Positions 41,893 to 50,505 of a stretch of 64,000 nucleotides of DNA are shown piece by piece. The notes under the pieces were generated by a model that was not told where the DNA came from, did not search any database, and worked only from the letters and a program-made list of their open reading frames with translations. The position numbers were made by a program, and so were the translations under genes. Source of the stretch: Lachnospiraceae bacterium (GTDB lineage Bacteria > Bacillota > Clostridia > Lachnospirales > Lachnospiraceae); NCBI GenBank assembly GCA_015058015.1, contig SVDM01000005.1, positions 1 to 64,000 of the forward strand, given 5' to 3'. The stretch's first letter is position 1. Every line of letters starts with the position of its first letter.

Positions 41893-43224
41893 TATTTCCA
41901 CTGATGAGCAAATCTTTTGTCGGTTATAGCTAATCTGCAACATTATAAATGCCAGTACACACGCTAAAATGTGGCTTACAAGAAAAGCAAGCCATATGCC
42001 GGGTAGTCCGAATATAGCCTTTAGAATCACAGCTGCCGGCACCCTGAATATAATGTAATAGGCAATAAGGAGTAACATAGCCTTCTCCGGCCTGCCAATT
42101 CCCGTAATATATCCTTGAACACAACTTGTGAGCATATACAATACATATCCTATGCTGACAATATGGAAGAACTCTGCAACTATAGCACCAACCTCTGCTC
42201 CCTGGCCGAAGCATCCGCTAAGAATGGGGCTTGTGAAGATGACAAGGGTACTTGATAATCCAATCAGAATTCCCCCGGTAAGCATTGCGGTTTTACAGTA
42301 ATCGCGGGCCCGGTCCATACGACCTGCGCCCTTACATTGACCGACTATGGAAGTAACAGCCATTGACATGGCATTGGTGGGCATAAACATTATAAGTTCA
42401 AGATTCCTTACCACCCCATATCCTGCAAGGGCTGTCAGTCCGAAGGGATTTACAAAGGTAATCATAACCGCAGAACTAAGTGCCGGCATAATAGACTGTA
42501 TGGATGTGGGGACACAAAGGCGGCTCATGGTTTTAACATCCTCCCAGGTCATTGCCTTAAAATCAAATGAAAACCACTTCTTACGGTTATGGTAAAGAAG
42601 GGCGTAGGCAAGACACAGCACCTCTGAGATTACTGTTGCTATGGCAACCCCGTTAAATCCCCACCATTTAATCATTATGGGATCTAAGATGGCATTAACT
42701 ATAACTGTCAAAAGCATTCCTTTCATCTGGAACACAGAATCTCCAAAGGCTCTGAATATGGAAGTAAACTGCATGTACACAAAGAGGGCAACATTTCCCA
42801 CAAGATACAGTCTCAGATAAGAAACCGCATCGGCAAGGACTGCTGTGGGTGTCCCCATTGCTGCCAGAAGAAACTCTGACGCAAACTCTCCCACAAGGCA
42901 AATGGCTCCCGAAAATACTAGGGAAACCGTCATGATAACAGCGGCAGCCCTTTTTACTCCTGCCATGTCCTTTGCCCCGACACGCTGGGCAATCATAACC
43001 GATACTCCGTTACCCACACCCATTGATAAGGAATTCATAATCAGTACAATGGCTGTACTGGCGGTAAGTGCAGACATACCTGCCTCGCCTAAGAGATTGC
43101 CAACCCACAGGCTGTCAACCATACTGTATGCCATGGTAAGAGTCATGGCAAGCATAAGGGGTATAAAGAGCTTCATTAAGGCTCTTGTTGTTTTTTCATT
43201 TATAAAATCTACTTTACTTTTCAT
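41884..43224 (-). CDS. MATE-family multidrug exporter
   Basis: A 446-residue sodium- or proton-driven MATE exporter with twelve membrane helices. Family signatures include MLAMTLTMAYSMVDSLWVGNLLGEAG and the central symmetric repeat. The start at 43224 has GGAAGAG upstream and overlaps the flavodoxin stop by about ten bases, so both are translated from one mRNA under the TetR operator at 43689. Probably exports a toxic aromatic or cationic compound. Confidence 0.93.
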   Translation of the reverse strand: MKSKVDFINEKTTRALMKLFIPLMLAMTLTMAYSMVDSLWVGNLLGEAGMSALTASTAIVLIMNSLSMGVGNGVSVMIAQRVGAKDMAGVKRAAAVIMTVSLVFSGAICLVGEFASEFLLAAMGTPTAVLADAVSYLRLYLVGNVALFVYMQFTSIFRAFGDSVFQMKGMLLTVIVNAILDPIMIKWWGFNGVAIATVISEVLCLAYALLYHNRKKWFSFDFKAMTWEDVKTMSRLCVPTSIQSIMPALSSAVMITFVNPFGLTALAGYGVVRNLELIMFMPTNAMSMAVTSIVGQCKGAGRMDRARDYCKTAMLTGGILIGLSSTLVIFTSPILSGCFGQGAEVGAIVAEFFHIVSIGYVLYMLTSCVQGYITGIGRPEKAMLLLIAYYIIFRVPAAVILKAIFGLPGIWLAFLVSHILACVLAFIMLQISYNRQKICSSVEISA

Positions 43225-43669
43225 AAGTCTCTTCCACCTTCTTAACAAATTCTACTGCTGCCCCAAGCTCGTCCTCACTGGGATTAGATTTGTTCATTCC
43301 TCCCACCAGTTTTAAGGGACCGTATGTGTTATAGCCACGACATCCGTATGTTCCAAGGCATCTGGCTCCTCGCTCTTCCACGACCTTCTTTATTTTTGCC
43401 GCAAAATCCTTGTCGTTCTTTGCGCAGGTATAGATAAAGAATGCCCCTTTTCCTGCCGGAATATGTTCTGCCACACGGTTTACTGAATCGTAAAACTTGG
43501 AATATGCAATCCCCGATGCAAAGCCCACCAGGTCATAATCCTCCCAGTTGAAATCCGCTCCCACGCTCCCGGCCTCTATTAGTTCCACCTGACATTCTGC
43601 TGCCACGCGGTCACAGACCTTCTTTGTGTTTCCATGGTGCTTTGATTCATAGATAATTATTGTCTTCAT
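43214..43669 (-). CDS. Flavodoxin-family protein
   Basis: A 151-residue flavodoxin-like protein. The phosphate loop YESKHHGNTKKVCD and later FASGIAYSKFYDSV, YTCAKNDKD and LGTYGCRGY fit the group. It begins a short operon with the MATE exporter. The RBS is GGAGAAC. It may reduce the same compound that the exporter removes. Confidence 0.9.
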   Translation of the reverse strand: MKTIIIYESKHHGNTKKVCDRVAAECQVELIEAGSVGADFNWEDYDLVGFASGIAYSKFYDSVNRVAEHIPAGKGAFFIYTCAKNDKDFAAKIKKVVEERGARCLGTYGCRGYNTYGPLKLVGGMNKSNPSEDELGAAVEFVKKVEETYEK

Positions 43670-43688
43670 AATTGTTCTCCTTTCTCTA

Positions 43689-43705
43689 AATGAATTTCAT
43701 TCATT
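43689..43705. promoter_or_regulatory. AATGAAT-N3-ATTCATT operator before flavodoxin-MATE
   Basis: AATGAATTTCATTCATT: perfect 7-bp arms around three bases, 20 bases before the flavodoxin start. An identical arm pair lies upstream of the tetR gene at 44388. Confidence 0.8.
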
Positions 43706-43752
43706 TATATTGTTTATTTTTACCCCTGAAACATTTGTAACAGGGGTTTGTC

Positions 43753-44328
43753 CTACAAATTTAGTATCTCAATTAATGTATCCTGTATTCTTTTGCCGCA
43801 GTCTTTTTCACTGCCATGCTCAAGCAAAATTCCCAGCTGGCCGTAAACAAAGAAGTAGGCTAGGGCATCTATATCCGATATGCTTATTTCACCGGCATCC
43901 CGGGCCTTCTCAAGTTCCTTCCTGATATGAGGTACCAGCTTGGCTGCAGTCTTTATCATAAGCTGATCATGCATCTTCTGGCTTCCCTCGCTATGAAAGA
44001 GACTATATAACAGTTCGTTGTCCTTCTCAGGCTCCCGGTACTCTTTCAAACTTCCCGAAAATGACCGGATCTTCTCCTTCAAGGTCTTGCCCTTACTCTC
44101 AAATCTCTTCAGGTTGGCTCTCACAATTATGTCTGCATACTCTTCAACTGCTGCGTCATATATCTCTTCTTTTGATGCGTAGTATCTGTAGCATAGCCCT
44201 TGTGAAATCCCCAGTTCCCTGGCTATATCGGAAATCGTAGTCTTATCATATCCTTTTCTGGCAAATACCAAAAGAGCTCCCGATAGAATCTCCTGTTTTC
44301 TGGTGTCCGGGTCCTTTACTGTCCTCAT
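43753..44328 (-). CDS. TetR/AcrR-family regulator
   Basis: A 191-residue repressor. HTH: ILSGALLVFARKGYDKTTISDIARELGISQGLCYRYYASKEEIYDA region (residues about 10-55). The start at 44328 is preferred over 44334 because AAGGAAGG sits six bases before it. Identical dyads flank the gene, upstream (44388) and before the downstream flavodoxin-MATE operon (43689), so it controls both itself and the exporter. Confidence 0.93.
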   Translation of the reverse strand: MRTVKDPDTRKQEILSGALLVFARKGYDKTTISDIARELGISQGLCYRYYASKEEIYDAAVEEYADIIVRANLKRFESKGKTLKEKIRSFSGSLKEYREPEKDNELLYSLFHSEGSQKMHDQLMIKTAAKLVPHIRKELEKARDAGEISISDIDALAYFFVYGQLGILLEHGSEKDCGKRIQDTLIEILNL

Positions 44329-44387
44329 ATACATCCTTCCTTACCAAGTTTACTTTCTGTATATTAGCACAGAAAGCCAAGGATGTC

Positions 44388-44404
44388 AATGAATATTATT
44401 CATT
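44388..44404. promoter_or_regulatory. AATGAAT-N3-ATTCATT operator upstream of tetR
   Basis: AATGAATATTATTCATT: the same 7-bp arms and 3-base spacer as at 43689. It contains the stop codon of the truncated DUF3795 gene (44396-44398). Confidence 0.8.
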
Positions 44405-44548
44405 CATTTCCGGTGTAATATCCGCTTTGTTTAGCTCGCTCCATTCCTTTGCCACCTTTGCACGCAGGTCGTTATCATCATTTACGGTTGCTATCCGCGC
44501 TTCGCATGTCTCACAGTCAAGCCCGCAATATGCAATATAATCATTCAT
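44396..44548 (-). pseudogene. Truncated DUF3795 protein (N-terminal 50 residues)
   Basis: A 50-codon frame with a good RBS (AAGGAG) encoding MNDYIAYCGLDCETCEA and ending ...DITPEMNE. This is the N terminus of DUF3795 proteins, Cys-rich zinc-binding proteins of about 110-120 residues whose remaining Cys motifs should follow. The stop lies within the TetR operator, so the rest of the gene has been lost or replaced. It still has an intact promoter (44579-44637) and may be translated. Confidence 0.75.
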
Positions 44549-44578
44549 AATCAAAATCTCCTTTTTGCTGTTTTACCT

Positions 44579-44637
44579 ACAATATCATAAATAAAACAAC
44601 AGGCCAAAATCACACTGATTATGACCTGTTTTACACT
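44579..44637 (-). promoter_or_regulatory. Activator-type promoter with 21-bp direct repeats, copy A (DUF3795/tetR)
   Basis: Minus strand: AGTGTAAA (44630-44637) and AGTGT (44612-44616) 21 bp apart, -35-like TTGGCC (44602-44607), 17 bases, -10 TATTGT (44579-44584). About 79% identical over 47 bases, without gaps, to the yjdF promoter. Confidence 0.72.
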
Positions 44638-44651
44638 GTTACTCGCTCCCT

Positions 44652-45344
44652 TTACTCCATCGCCAATCGGATAATTTTCTCAAGATGGATATCCACGCTG
44701 TCCAGGCATGGCAAGGGGCAATTATTGCTATTAAGAAGCAAAGGTAATTCCGTGCATCCCAGAATGACCGCCTCAATCCCATCCTTATCCTGCATCTTCT
44801 TTATAATTTCCTGAAACTCACATAAAGTAGACTCTTTAACGTTACCCACCTCAAGTTCCTCATATATACGCTTAGCCACCAGCTCTCTGTCTTCTTTATC
44901 CGGGGTTACCACTTTTATCCCGGCATCAAGGAGATCTCTCTTCATGAAATCTCTTTCCATGGTAAATATAGTTCCAAGCAGGCCTACGGTTTGGTACCCC
45001 CCGGCCACAACTTCCTCGCATACTGCTTTGGGGATACTCACAAGAGATACGCCCGTCTTTTCTTCAACCTCGGAAAAAACCATGTGCATGGTGGCAGCTG
45101 TCAGGGAAATAACCTCTGCTCCCCCAAGGCTTAGAGCTTTTACTTTTTGGGCAAGGTAATCCGACAAATCACCATAGGCTTCTGATGTAACGTATTTCCA
45201 TGCCCTTCTGAAATCAACACTTTCAATGGTCACGTCCGGCATCTGAGCTTCATTTGTCATACGATCGATTCTTGAGTTAAGCTCCTTGTAATACATAAGT
45301 GTGGATTCCGGACCCGTTCCGCCAACCAATCCTATTTTTTTCAT
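44652..45344 (-). CDS. Aspartate/glutamate racemase-family protein
   Basis: A 230-residue racemase. The N-terminal IGLVGGTGPESTLMYY and the C-terminal catalytic Cys in LGCTELPLL are clear. The first catalytic position is Thr (LTAATMH) and not Cys, as in the YgeA-type broad-specificity L-Asp/Glu racemase, so activity may be preserved with altered specificity. The start at 45344 has AAGGAG nine bases upstream. It ends the operon DUF998-hydrolase-racemase. Confidence 0.9.
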   Translation of the reverse strand: MKKIGLVGGTGPESTLMYYKELNSRIDRMTNEAQMPDVTIESVDFRRAWKYVTSEAYGDLSDYLAQKVKALSLGGAEVISLTAATMHMVFSEVEEKTGVSLVSIPKAVCEEVVAGGYQTVGLLGTIFTMERDFMKRDLLDAGIKVVTPDKEDRELVAKRIYEELEVGNVKESTLCEFQEIIKKMQDKDGIEAVILGCTELPLLLNSNNCPLPCLDSVDIHLEKIIRLAME

Positions 45345-45364
45345 AGTTTTCTCCTTCAATGTCC

Positions 45365-46045
45365 TTATATCCTCATAAAATCAAGCACTGCCCGATTGAA
45401 TTCTTCAGGGTTCTTATTGGCAATAAAGTGATTGCCTTTGATAAATACCAGTGTGGAATCCGGAATCCCCCAGGCAATCTTCTTCGTATGTTCTTCCTTA
45501 ATCATATCGTTTGTGCCGGCAATTACCAGAGTCTTCGCCCTTATCCCGGATAGTTCTTCTTCCTTCACATTGGGGTCGTTTACCATAAGCCCCAGTAGCT
45601 CAGCTTTTTGTCTGGCGGAATCACTTTTTGCGGCTGATTTCTTAGCAATCCTATAGCCAATCTCAATGGGAAGCTGAGTAAACCTCTTCACTCCCCCGGC
45701 ATCTAAGTTAGCTCCGTTTAGAATCAAGCGACATACTCGGTCCGGATACATGATGGCAAATACCATGGCGATATTTCCCCCATCTGAAAAACCAAACAAA
45801 TGTGCCTTTTTAATTCCTTGCTCATCCATAAAGCAAAGCAGGTCTTTGGCAAACTGCCGTATGGTAAAAGGCTCTTCCCCTCTTGGGGTCTTGCCGTGAC
45901 CCCGGGTATCTATGGCATATACATGATAGAATTTTGAGAACTCATCAATCTGGCCTTTAAAATAGCTGCAATCTTCACCATTACCGTGAAGGAGGATAAA
46001 GGGTTCCCCTTGCCCCTTTTCAATGTAATTATGCGTGATATCCAT
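45365..46045 (-). CDS. Alpha/beta hydrolase
   Basis: A 226-residue serine hydrolase. Oxyanion HGNGED, nucleophile Ser in GFSDGG, Asp in AGTNDMI and His in GNHFIANKNP form the usual triad. The start at 46045 has CAGGAG ten bases upstream; the longer reading overlaps DUF998. Substrate unknown. Confidence 0.9.
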   Translation of the reverse strand: MDITHNYIEKGQGEPFILLHGNGEDCSYFKGQIDEFSKFYHVYAIDTRGHGKTPRGEEPFTIRQFAKDLLCFMDEQGIKKAHLFGFSDGGNIAMVFAIMYPDRVCRLILNGANLDAGGVKRFTQLPIEIGYRIAKKSAAKSDSARQKAELLGLMVNDPNVKEEELSGIRAKTLVIAGTNDMIKEEHTKKIAWGIPDSTLVFIKGNHFIANKNPEEFNRAVLDFMRI

Positions 46046-46046
46046 A

Positions 46047-46694
46047 TTATTTATTCTCCTGTACCTTCTTGAATCCGTTAAACAGATACACTCCCAGGAC
46101 TGCATTATAGCCTACAGCCGCAAATGTAGAAAACCTTTCAAATACTCCAAAGACTTCCGGCGGAAATGCTGCCATTCCAATGGGACCGGCAAACATCATT
46201 AAAAGGGCCACCAATGCCCAGATTCCTACTCCTCTCATACTCTTATCCTTAAATCCCGCAATAATTAAAAGAACAAGGGATACTATGGACAATAATACAA
46301 CCCCGGCGGTAACTATCATATGCATTACTTCCTGAATTCCGGCGATATCTTTGCCCGCATCGGATAATGCAAACATCTTATATCCTACTGCAGAAATCCA
46401 GTTCATAATTGTAAACAGATAGATTCCAAGACGGAAGAGCCTGCTACCCTTCTTGCTCTCTGATATATATATGGCTACGCAGGTCGCAGATACTACACTT
46501 CCCACTCCATATACTGCCGAGAGCCGGTTCCACAATTCAATAGATGGGGCCGAAAGAGCGGATAAATCGCTGACCGCCTGCTCCATCCAGTTATATCCCG
46601 GATATGCCAGTGGTGAAAAGATTACTGCCACGGCATATGAAATAAGAGCAGCAACTCCCAAAAGTCCCATCCAATTTATCAGTCGCTTATTCAT
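46047..46694 (-). CDS. DUF998 membrane protein
   Basis: A 215-residue protein with six membrane helices and the DUF998 pattern YPGYNWMEQAVSDLSA after the first helix. Function unknown. It is the first gene of a three-gene operon with an alpha/beta hydrolase and a racemase, driven by the repeat-containing promoter at 46730. Confidence 0.87.
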   Translation of the reverse strand: MNKRLINWMGLLGVAALISYAVAVIFSPLAYPGYNWMEQAVSDLSALSAPSIELWNRLSAVYGVGSVVSATCVAIYISESKKGSRLFRLGIYLFTIMNWISAVGYKMFALSDAGKDIAGIQEVMHMIVTAGVVLLSIVSLVLLIIAGFKDKSMRGVGIWALVALLMMFAGPIGMAAFPPEVFGVFERFSTFAAVGYNAVLGVYLFNGFKKVQENK

Positions 46695-46729
46695 TATTAC
46701 TACTTCCCTTCGTTTCTTATTCTAATTAT

Positions 46730-46788
46730 AAAATACCATTTAAATCCACGCGAGCCATAATAACACTGATTTTACCCTTCTTTACACT
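46730..46788 (-). promoter_or_regulatory. Activator-type promoter with 21-bp direct repeats, copy B (DUF998 operon)
   Basis: Minus strand: AGTGTAAA (46781-46788) and AGTGT (46763-46767) 21 bp apart, -35-like ATGGCT (46753-46758), 17 bases, -10 TATTTT (46730-46735). The repeat half shares about 28 of 36 bases with copy A. Confidence 0.7.
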
Positions 46789-46840
46789 TGTTTCCCATAT
46801 TATGTTAGATTCTCTAAAGAACTTCGGCGGAGATTTGGAC

Positions 46841-47641
46841 TCATAGGTGTATCAGAATCTCTCTGACGGTTTTTTCCTCCTGCTCCTTGCGGCTTATGGT
46901 GGCTTCTCCATCCCCCTCTTGAAAACCATAGCTTCCAAATTGAGAATGATTGCCACCGTCAATTACGCTTTCCACAGCATTCTTTGGCCAGTTTGTCTTG
47001 TATTTTTCATAAGAATCCTTGGCCATTACCCGGTCACAACTACCATAGATTGAAAGGTAGAGCATACCATCATCAATCTTGGCCGTGGGATACGCGGCAA
47101 GCATAATTAATCCTGCAATATCCTGCGAATGGGATGCCGCATAATTTGCAGCCATGGCCCCGCCTAAAGAGTGTCCTCCCATATACCACTTACCGTAGGA
47201 ATACGTACTCATTATTTCATCTGCTTTGTTTACCCCAAACACTGCCATTCTAAAAGGCATCTTAACCAGGAAACAGTCTATGCCCTTTTCTGCCAGTTTT
47301 CTTAAAATGGGTGCATAGGCCGTTTCTTCAACTTTACCGCCGGGATAGAAAATCAAAGCCTTATCCGTACCCGCCCCGTCAAAAAACCAGGCGGTATTCG
47401 TTTCGGAAACCGTAACATTTTCATCGGTTTTCAAAGCGTCAAGCGCCTCGGAATCTGAATGATAATATATCATTAAGTAGGAAAGAGACGCCGATAGAAG
47501 CAGCACTACCGTTAGAAGTGTTGCTATAACTATCCGTATGCTTTTCCTTATATTTTTCTTTTTGCTGATAAGCCTTGTTATTACTATGCTTAGTGCTATG
47601 CATAGAATTACGGCTACAAGAATCAGAATTATGTTTTTCAT
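46841..47641 (-). CDS. Membrane-anchored alpha/beta hydrolase
   Basis: A 266-residue protein with two N-terminal membrane helices (about residues 3-22 and 36-58) and an extracytoplasmic hydrolase domain. Nucleophile GGHSLGGAMA, acid in SIYGSCDRVM and His in IDGGNHSQFG are visible; the Tyr-Pro-Gly-Gly-Lys motif fits the alpha/beta-hydrolase (PF12695-type) family. Role unknown. Confidence 0.86.
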   Translation of the reverse strand: MKNIILILVAVILCIALSIVITRLISKKKNIRKSIRIVIATLLTVVLLLSASLSYLMIYYHSDSEALDALKTDENVTVSETNTAWFFDGAGTDKALIFYPGGKVEETAYAPILRKLAEKGIDCFLVKMPFRMAVFGVNKADEIMSTYSYGKWYMGGHSLGGAMAANYAASHSQDIAGLIMLAAYPTAKIDDGMLYLSIYGSCDRVMAKDSYEKYKTNWPKNAVESVIDGGNHSQFGSYGFQEGDGEATISRKEQEEKTVREILIHL

Positions 47642-47668
47642 TTATTTCTCCTTCTCATAAGCGATAAC

Positions 47669-48478
47669 TTATCCCTTCTTTTTCAACCTGTCTATATCGA
47701 AAAACCATATCCAGGACAGTTTCATGTTTAGCCTCATCAGTAGCCAGGATACAAGGTATCCCACTCCGAATACGCCTGCAAAACATGCAGCCCTGTATAA
47801 CAGCGATGTATTTTCAAAGTCAAGAAATGAATAGGGTGCTTTCTCATCGGGAAGAATTCCCGAACGGAAAACCGTTATCATTACTACCGCATAGACAGCA
47901 AGTAATAAGGTTCCTTTCAAGGGCTCTTCCACCCTGGGTTTCCCAAGGGGAGCATCGTTAAGAAGAAAGCTAAAGACTGTAGCAATGGGTATAACAAGGT
48001 GCATCATAATTCCCGGATATGAACTGACATCCGGCCTATCAGGCACTAAGGGTGTAAGCCCAAACATTACCACAGAAAATATTACCAGCTCTGCCGTCGC
48101 TGCGGACAACCTGAGAAAATATACGTGTCTGTATGTTACCTCAGTTTCTTTGGCCGCTTCCATGAGACACACAATCCCGCTTATGAGGGATATGACTGAG
48201 GTAAAAATAGTACCCCAGAAAGTCATATAACGCAGCCTGTCAATCAGGGGATTATTGAATATGAACCTGGAGTATAGTACCGCAGACGTTCCGCAAAGCG
48301 CAATAACAAAGCAGAGTATGGCATTTACTCTTTTCTTCACTATATAACGTTTACTAAACTGCCGGCCAAACTCATCTATCTCTCGATCCGATAGTTTCCC
48401 GCTTTGTTTATTCATTCCGGCACCTTCTCTCCCGATTTCTTTCGCCACGGCTTCTATAAGAGATGATTGTTCCTCCAT
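47669..48478 (-). CDS. Integral membrane protein, Pr6Pr-like
   Basis: A 269-residue protein with a charged N terminus of about 45 residues and six membrane segments. The pattern RYMTFWGTIFTSVISL, LVPDRPDVSSYPGIMMHLVIP and the final LSWIWFFD resembles the Pr6Pr/FAR-17a type of membrane proteins; this is a tentative assignment. An internal ATG at 48415 with AGAAGG upstream is an equally good start, giving 248 residues. Confidence 0.72.
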   Translation of the reverse strand: MEEQSSLIEAVAKEIGREGAGMNKQSGKLSDREIDEFGRQFSKRYIVKKRVNAILCFVIALCGTSAVLYSRFIFNNPLIDRLRYMTFWGTIFTSVISLISGIVCLMEAAKETEVTYRHVYFLRLSAATAELVIFSVVMFGLTPLVPDRPDVSSYPGIMMHLVIPIATVFSFLLNDAPLGKPRVEEPLKGTLLLAVYAVVMITVFRSGILPDEKAPYSFLDFENTSLLYRAACFAGVFGVGYLVSWLLMRLNMKLSWIWFFDIDRLKKKG

Positions 48479-48496
48479 TACATTCTACTATAAAAA

Positions 48497-48520
48497 TAGC
48501 CGGACAAATAGCCCGGCCAA
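48497..48520 (-). terminator. Weak terminator after the acetyltransferase gene
   Basis: GCCGG and CCGGC arms with a 9-base loop, followed on the minus strand by TATTTTTATAG. Confidence 0.6.
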
Positions 48521-48555
48521 GATTGTTTTTAATTCAGCATTGTTTCTTTTAATTC

Positions 48556-49074
48556 TTAAAATCCTTCATCGCTTCGAGCATGCTGCTCATGTCCAGAAAA
48601 TCCTCGACGACATACACCTAAGACGAATCTTGGTCCTTCCTCCCCCACTTCACCGGTTGGAACAAATCCAACATTAGCCAGTATCCTCTTTGATGGCAGA
48701 TTGTCCGGATCAGTTTCCGCCTCGACTCGTGATACTTTGTTCTGGGATAATGCCCATTCAGATATAGCCCTTACTGCCTCAGTCATATATCCATTCCCAC
48801 AGTAGCCTTCCTTAAGGCCATAGCCTATTTCTACCATTCCGTCATCTGTGATTCCTTTGAAGCAGAGGTCTCCCACGATAGTTTTAGGCTGTTCCTTAAG
48901 TTCCATGTTCCAGGTTGCAAACCATACTCTGTCTTCCGGGTTATCAAGGCATCCTTGAAGCATCTCTGTATATGCCTTCTGCATTTCCGGATTTTTCTCG
49001 TCATCTATAATCTTCTGCATTTCCTCATCCGATATCGGATGCAGGAGTAGCCTTTCCGTCTCTATTTTTATCAT
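48556..49074 (-). CDS. GNAT-family N-acetyltransferase (RimJ/RimL type)
   Basis: A 172-residue enzyme of the RimL-like GNAT group. Early ETERLLLHPISDEE, the acetyl-CoA loop GYGLKEGYCGNGYMTEAVRAI and the late NLPSKRILANVGFV are diagnostic. The start at 49074 is set by GAGGAG six bases upstream. It overlaps the XRE gene before it, so the two are coupled. Confidence 0.9.
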   Translation of the reverse strand: MIKIETERLLLHPISDEEMQKIIDDEKNPEMQKAYTEMLQGCLDNPEDRVWFATWNMELKEQPKTIVGDLCFKGITDDGMVEIGYGLKEGYCGNGYMTEAVRAISEWALSQNKVSRVEAETDPDNLPSKRILANVGFVPTGEVGEEGPRFVLGVCRRGFSGHEQHARSDEGF

Positions 49075-49091
49075 GTATCTCCTCATATAAT

Positions 49092-49703
49092 TCATGTTTT
49101 CTCTCGTTTAAGTAGCAATAATCCTTTTATGGTCATCAAAATAAAAGCTACAGATGTAGCATACGCTGCCCTGGTAATGGCCAGGACAAGTACAGTGACT
49201 ATACTGATTCCCAAGGACAAGATGATCATTACCCTCTTTGCCTTTTCACACTTAAAATGATTTAAAACCACTATTACAACTCCGGTTGCCACAAGGGATG
49301 CAAACAATATCCAGTAAATCAGCCTTATGGTAGCTGAAACATCACTGTATTCAATAAGACTCACTGCGTAAACCATCTTTTCTACCGGGTGTGGGAAAAG
49401 CGGAAGGAATATCAGCCCACATGCCAATAGGTCATTTAGCCCAAGAAGATAATCCAGTACCTTGCTAATATTTGCCCTATTTTCTTTTTCAGCAATAATC
49501 ACCAGTTTTTCACTGGAAAGAAGCTCATCTATGGATACTGAAAAGAACTTTGAAATCTCTTTTAACGAATCGATGCTTGGATAACCTCTGCCCGACTCCC
49601 ATTTCGAAATCGCTGTCCTTGAAACGAACAAAGCTTCTGCCAGCTCCTCCTGGGTCATCCCTTTGCTATTTCTAAGCTCCAATAGTTTTTCGCCAAACTC
49701 CAT
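49092..49703 (-). CDS. XRE regulator with C-terminal membrane helices
   Basis: A 203-residue protein. Residues 3-58 are an XRE HTH (GMTQEELAEALFVSRTAISKWESGRGYPS). After a linker come about four hydrophobic segments (residues 85-200), making this a membrane-tethered regulator. The start at 49703 is preferred because the first ATG at 49712 abuts its only possible RBS. It precedes the GNAT gene and follows a PAP2 gene by 15 bases. Confidence 0.88.
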   Translation of the reverse strand: MEFGEKLLELRNSKGMTQEELAEALFVSRTAISKWESGRGYPSIDSLKEISKFFSVSIDELLSSEKLVIIAEKENRANISKVLDYLLGLNDLLACGLIFLPLFPHPVEKMVYAVSLIEYSDVSATIRLIYWILFASLVATGVVIVVLNHFKCEKAKRVMIILSLGISIVTVLVLAITRAAYATSVAFILMTIKGLLLLKREKT

Positions 49704-49718
49704 ATCTGCCATCCTCTC

Positions 49719-50375
49719 TTAAGCCTCTTTGCTGCAGGATAAAACACACCCCTTATACAGATAGTATAAGCCGATGCTTAATAGTACCGAACCAATGATA
49801 TCCGTAAACCAGTGGACTCCTGAAATAAGTCTTCCTATTACCATAAATAGTGAAAACAATACTGCAATAATAGTAATCAGTTTCTTTATCAGATCATCGC
49901 TTAGCCTTCTGCCAGCCTGTTCCACCAGTGTCGGCATCACACTAAGTACCAGCAGCGTTGTAGAAGATGGATACGATGCCTCCATAACCCCTTCTATAGG
50001 AATAGGCCTATAGTTGATTGGTATCATTTCAAAAATAAGGTAAGCCATGATGACAATAATGTAGTAGATTCCGAGAATGATAATATCCTTATCCCCCTTA
50101 AACAGGCTCTTTCTCTTAATCAGCTGTGTAAAGCCAACGCCTCCAAATATCATGCAGATAAATATTGGTACCAGCCCAAGCCAGTCTGTGATGGTATAAA
50201 GTGTCATGTTAACTCCCGTCATCTCATGGAAGCCCACGTTAAATCCAGCAAATCCGATATCTGTTCCATTTTGACCGACCGGCTGAACATCAATTGTCAT
50301 AATAAGCAATGTTAATAATGCAAACAATGCTATAAAAGTGCCCCCTGTCAAAAAGCAAGTTTTTCTGTTTCTCAT
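49719..50375 (-). CDS. PAP2-family phosphatase
   Basis: A 218-residue membrane phosphatase with six helices. Motif C2 is YPSSTT and motif C3 SGVHWFTDIIG, both intact; C1 appears degenerate (RPIPIEG in place of KxxxxxxRP). Members dephosphorylate lipid phosphates such as undecaprenyl or phosphatidylglycerol phosphates. First gene of a probable operon with the XRE and GNAT genes. Confidence 0.88.
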   Translation of the reverse strand: MRNRKTCFLTGGTFIALFALLTLLIMTIDVQPVGQNGTDIGFAGFNVGFHEMTGVNMTLYTITDWLGLVPIFICMIFGGVGFTQLIKRKSLFKGDKDIIILGIYYIIVIMAYLIFEMIPINYRPIPIEGVMEASYPSSTTLLVLSVMPTLVEQAGRRLSDDLIKKLITIIAVLFSLFMVIGRLISGVHWFTDIIGSVLLSIGLYYLYKGCVLSCSKEA

Positions 50376-50505
50376 TTTTCTAATTCCTTTCCTTTGAAAA
50401 ATTTCCTTCCGGCTGATTTCAAAGTATCAAAGGATATGAAAAACAGAAAGAATCTTACCGTCACATGAGCGATACGCTTCGTGTCATGCCAGATCTTCTC
50501 CTATG

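Noticed and set aside
44652..45344. Racemase as inactive because the first catalytic Cys is missing
   Set aside because: A Thr at that position is known in the YgeA-type racemases, so the substitution alone does not imply loss of activity.
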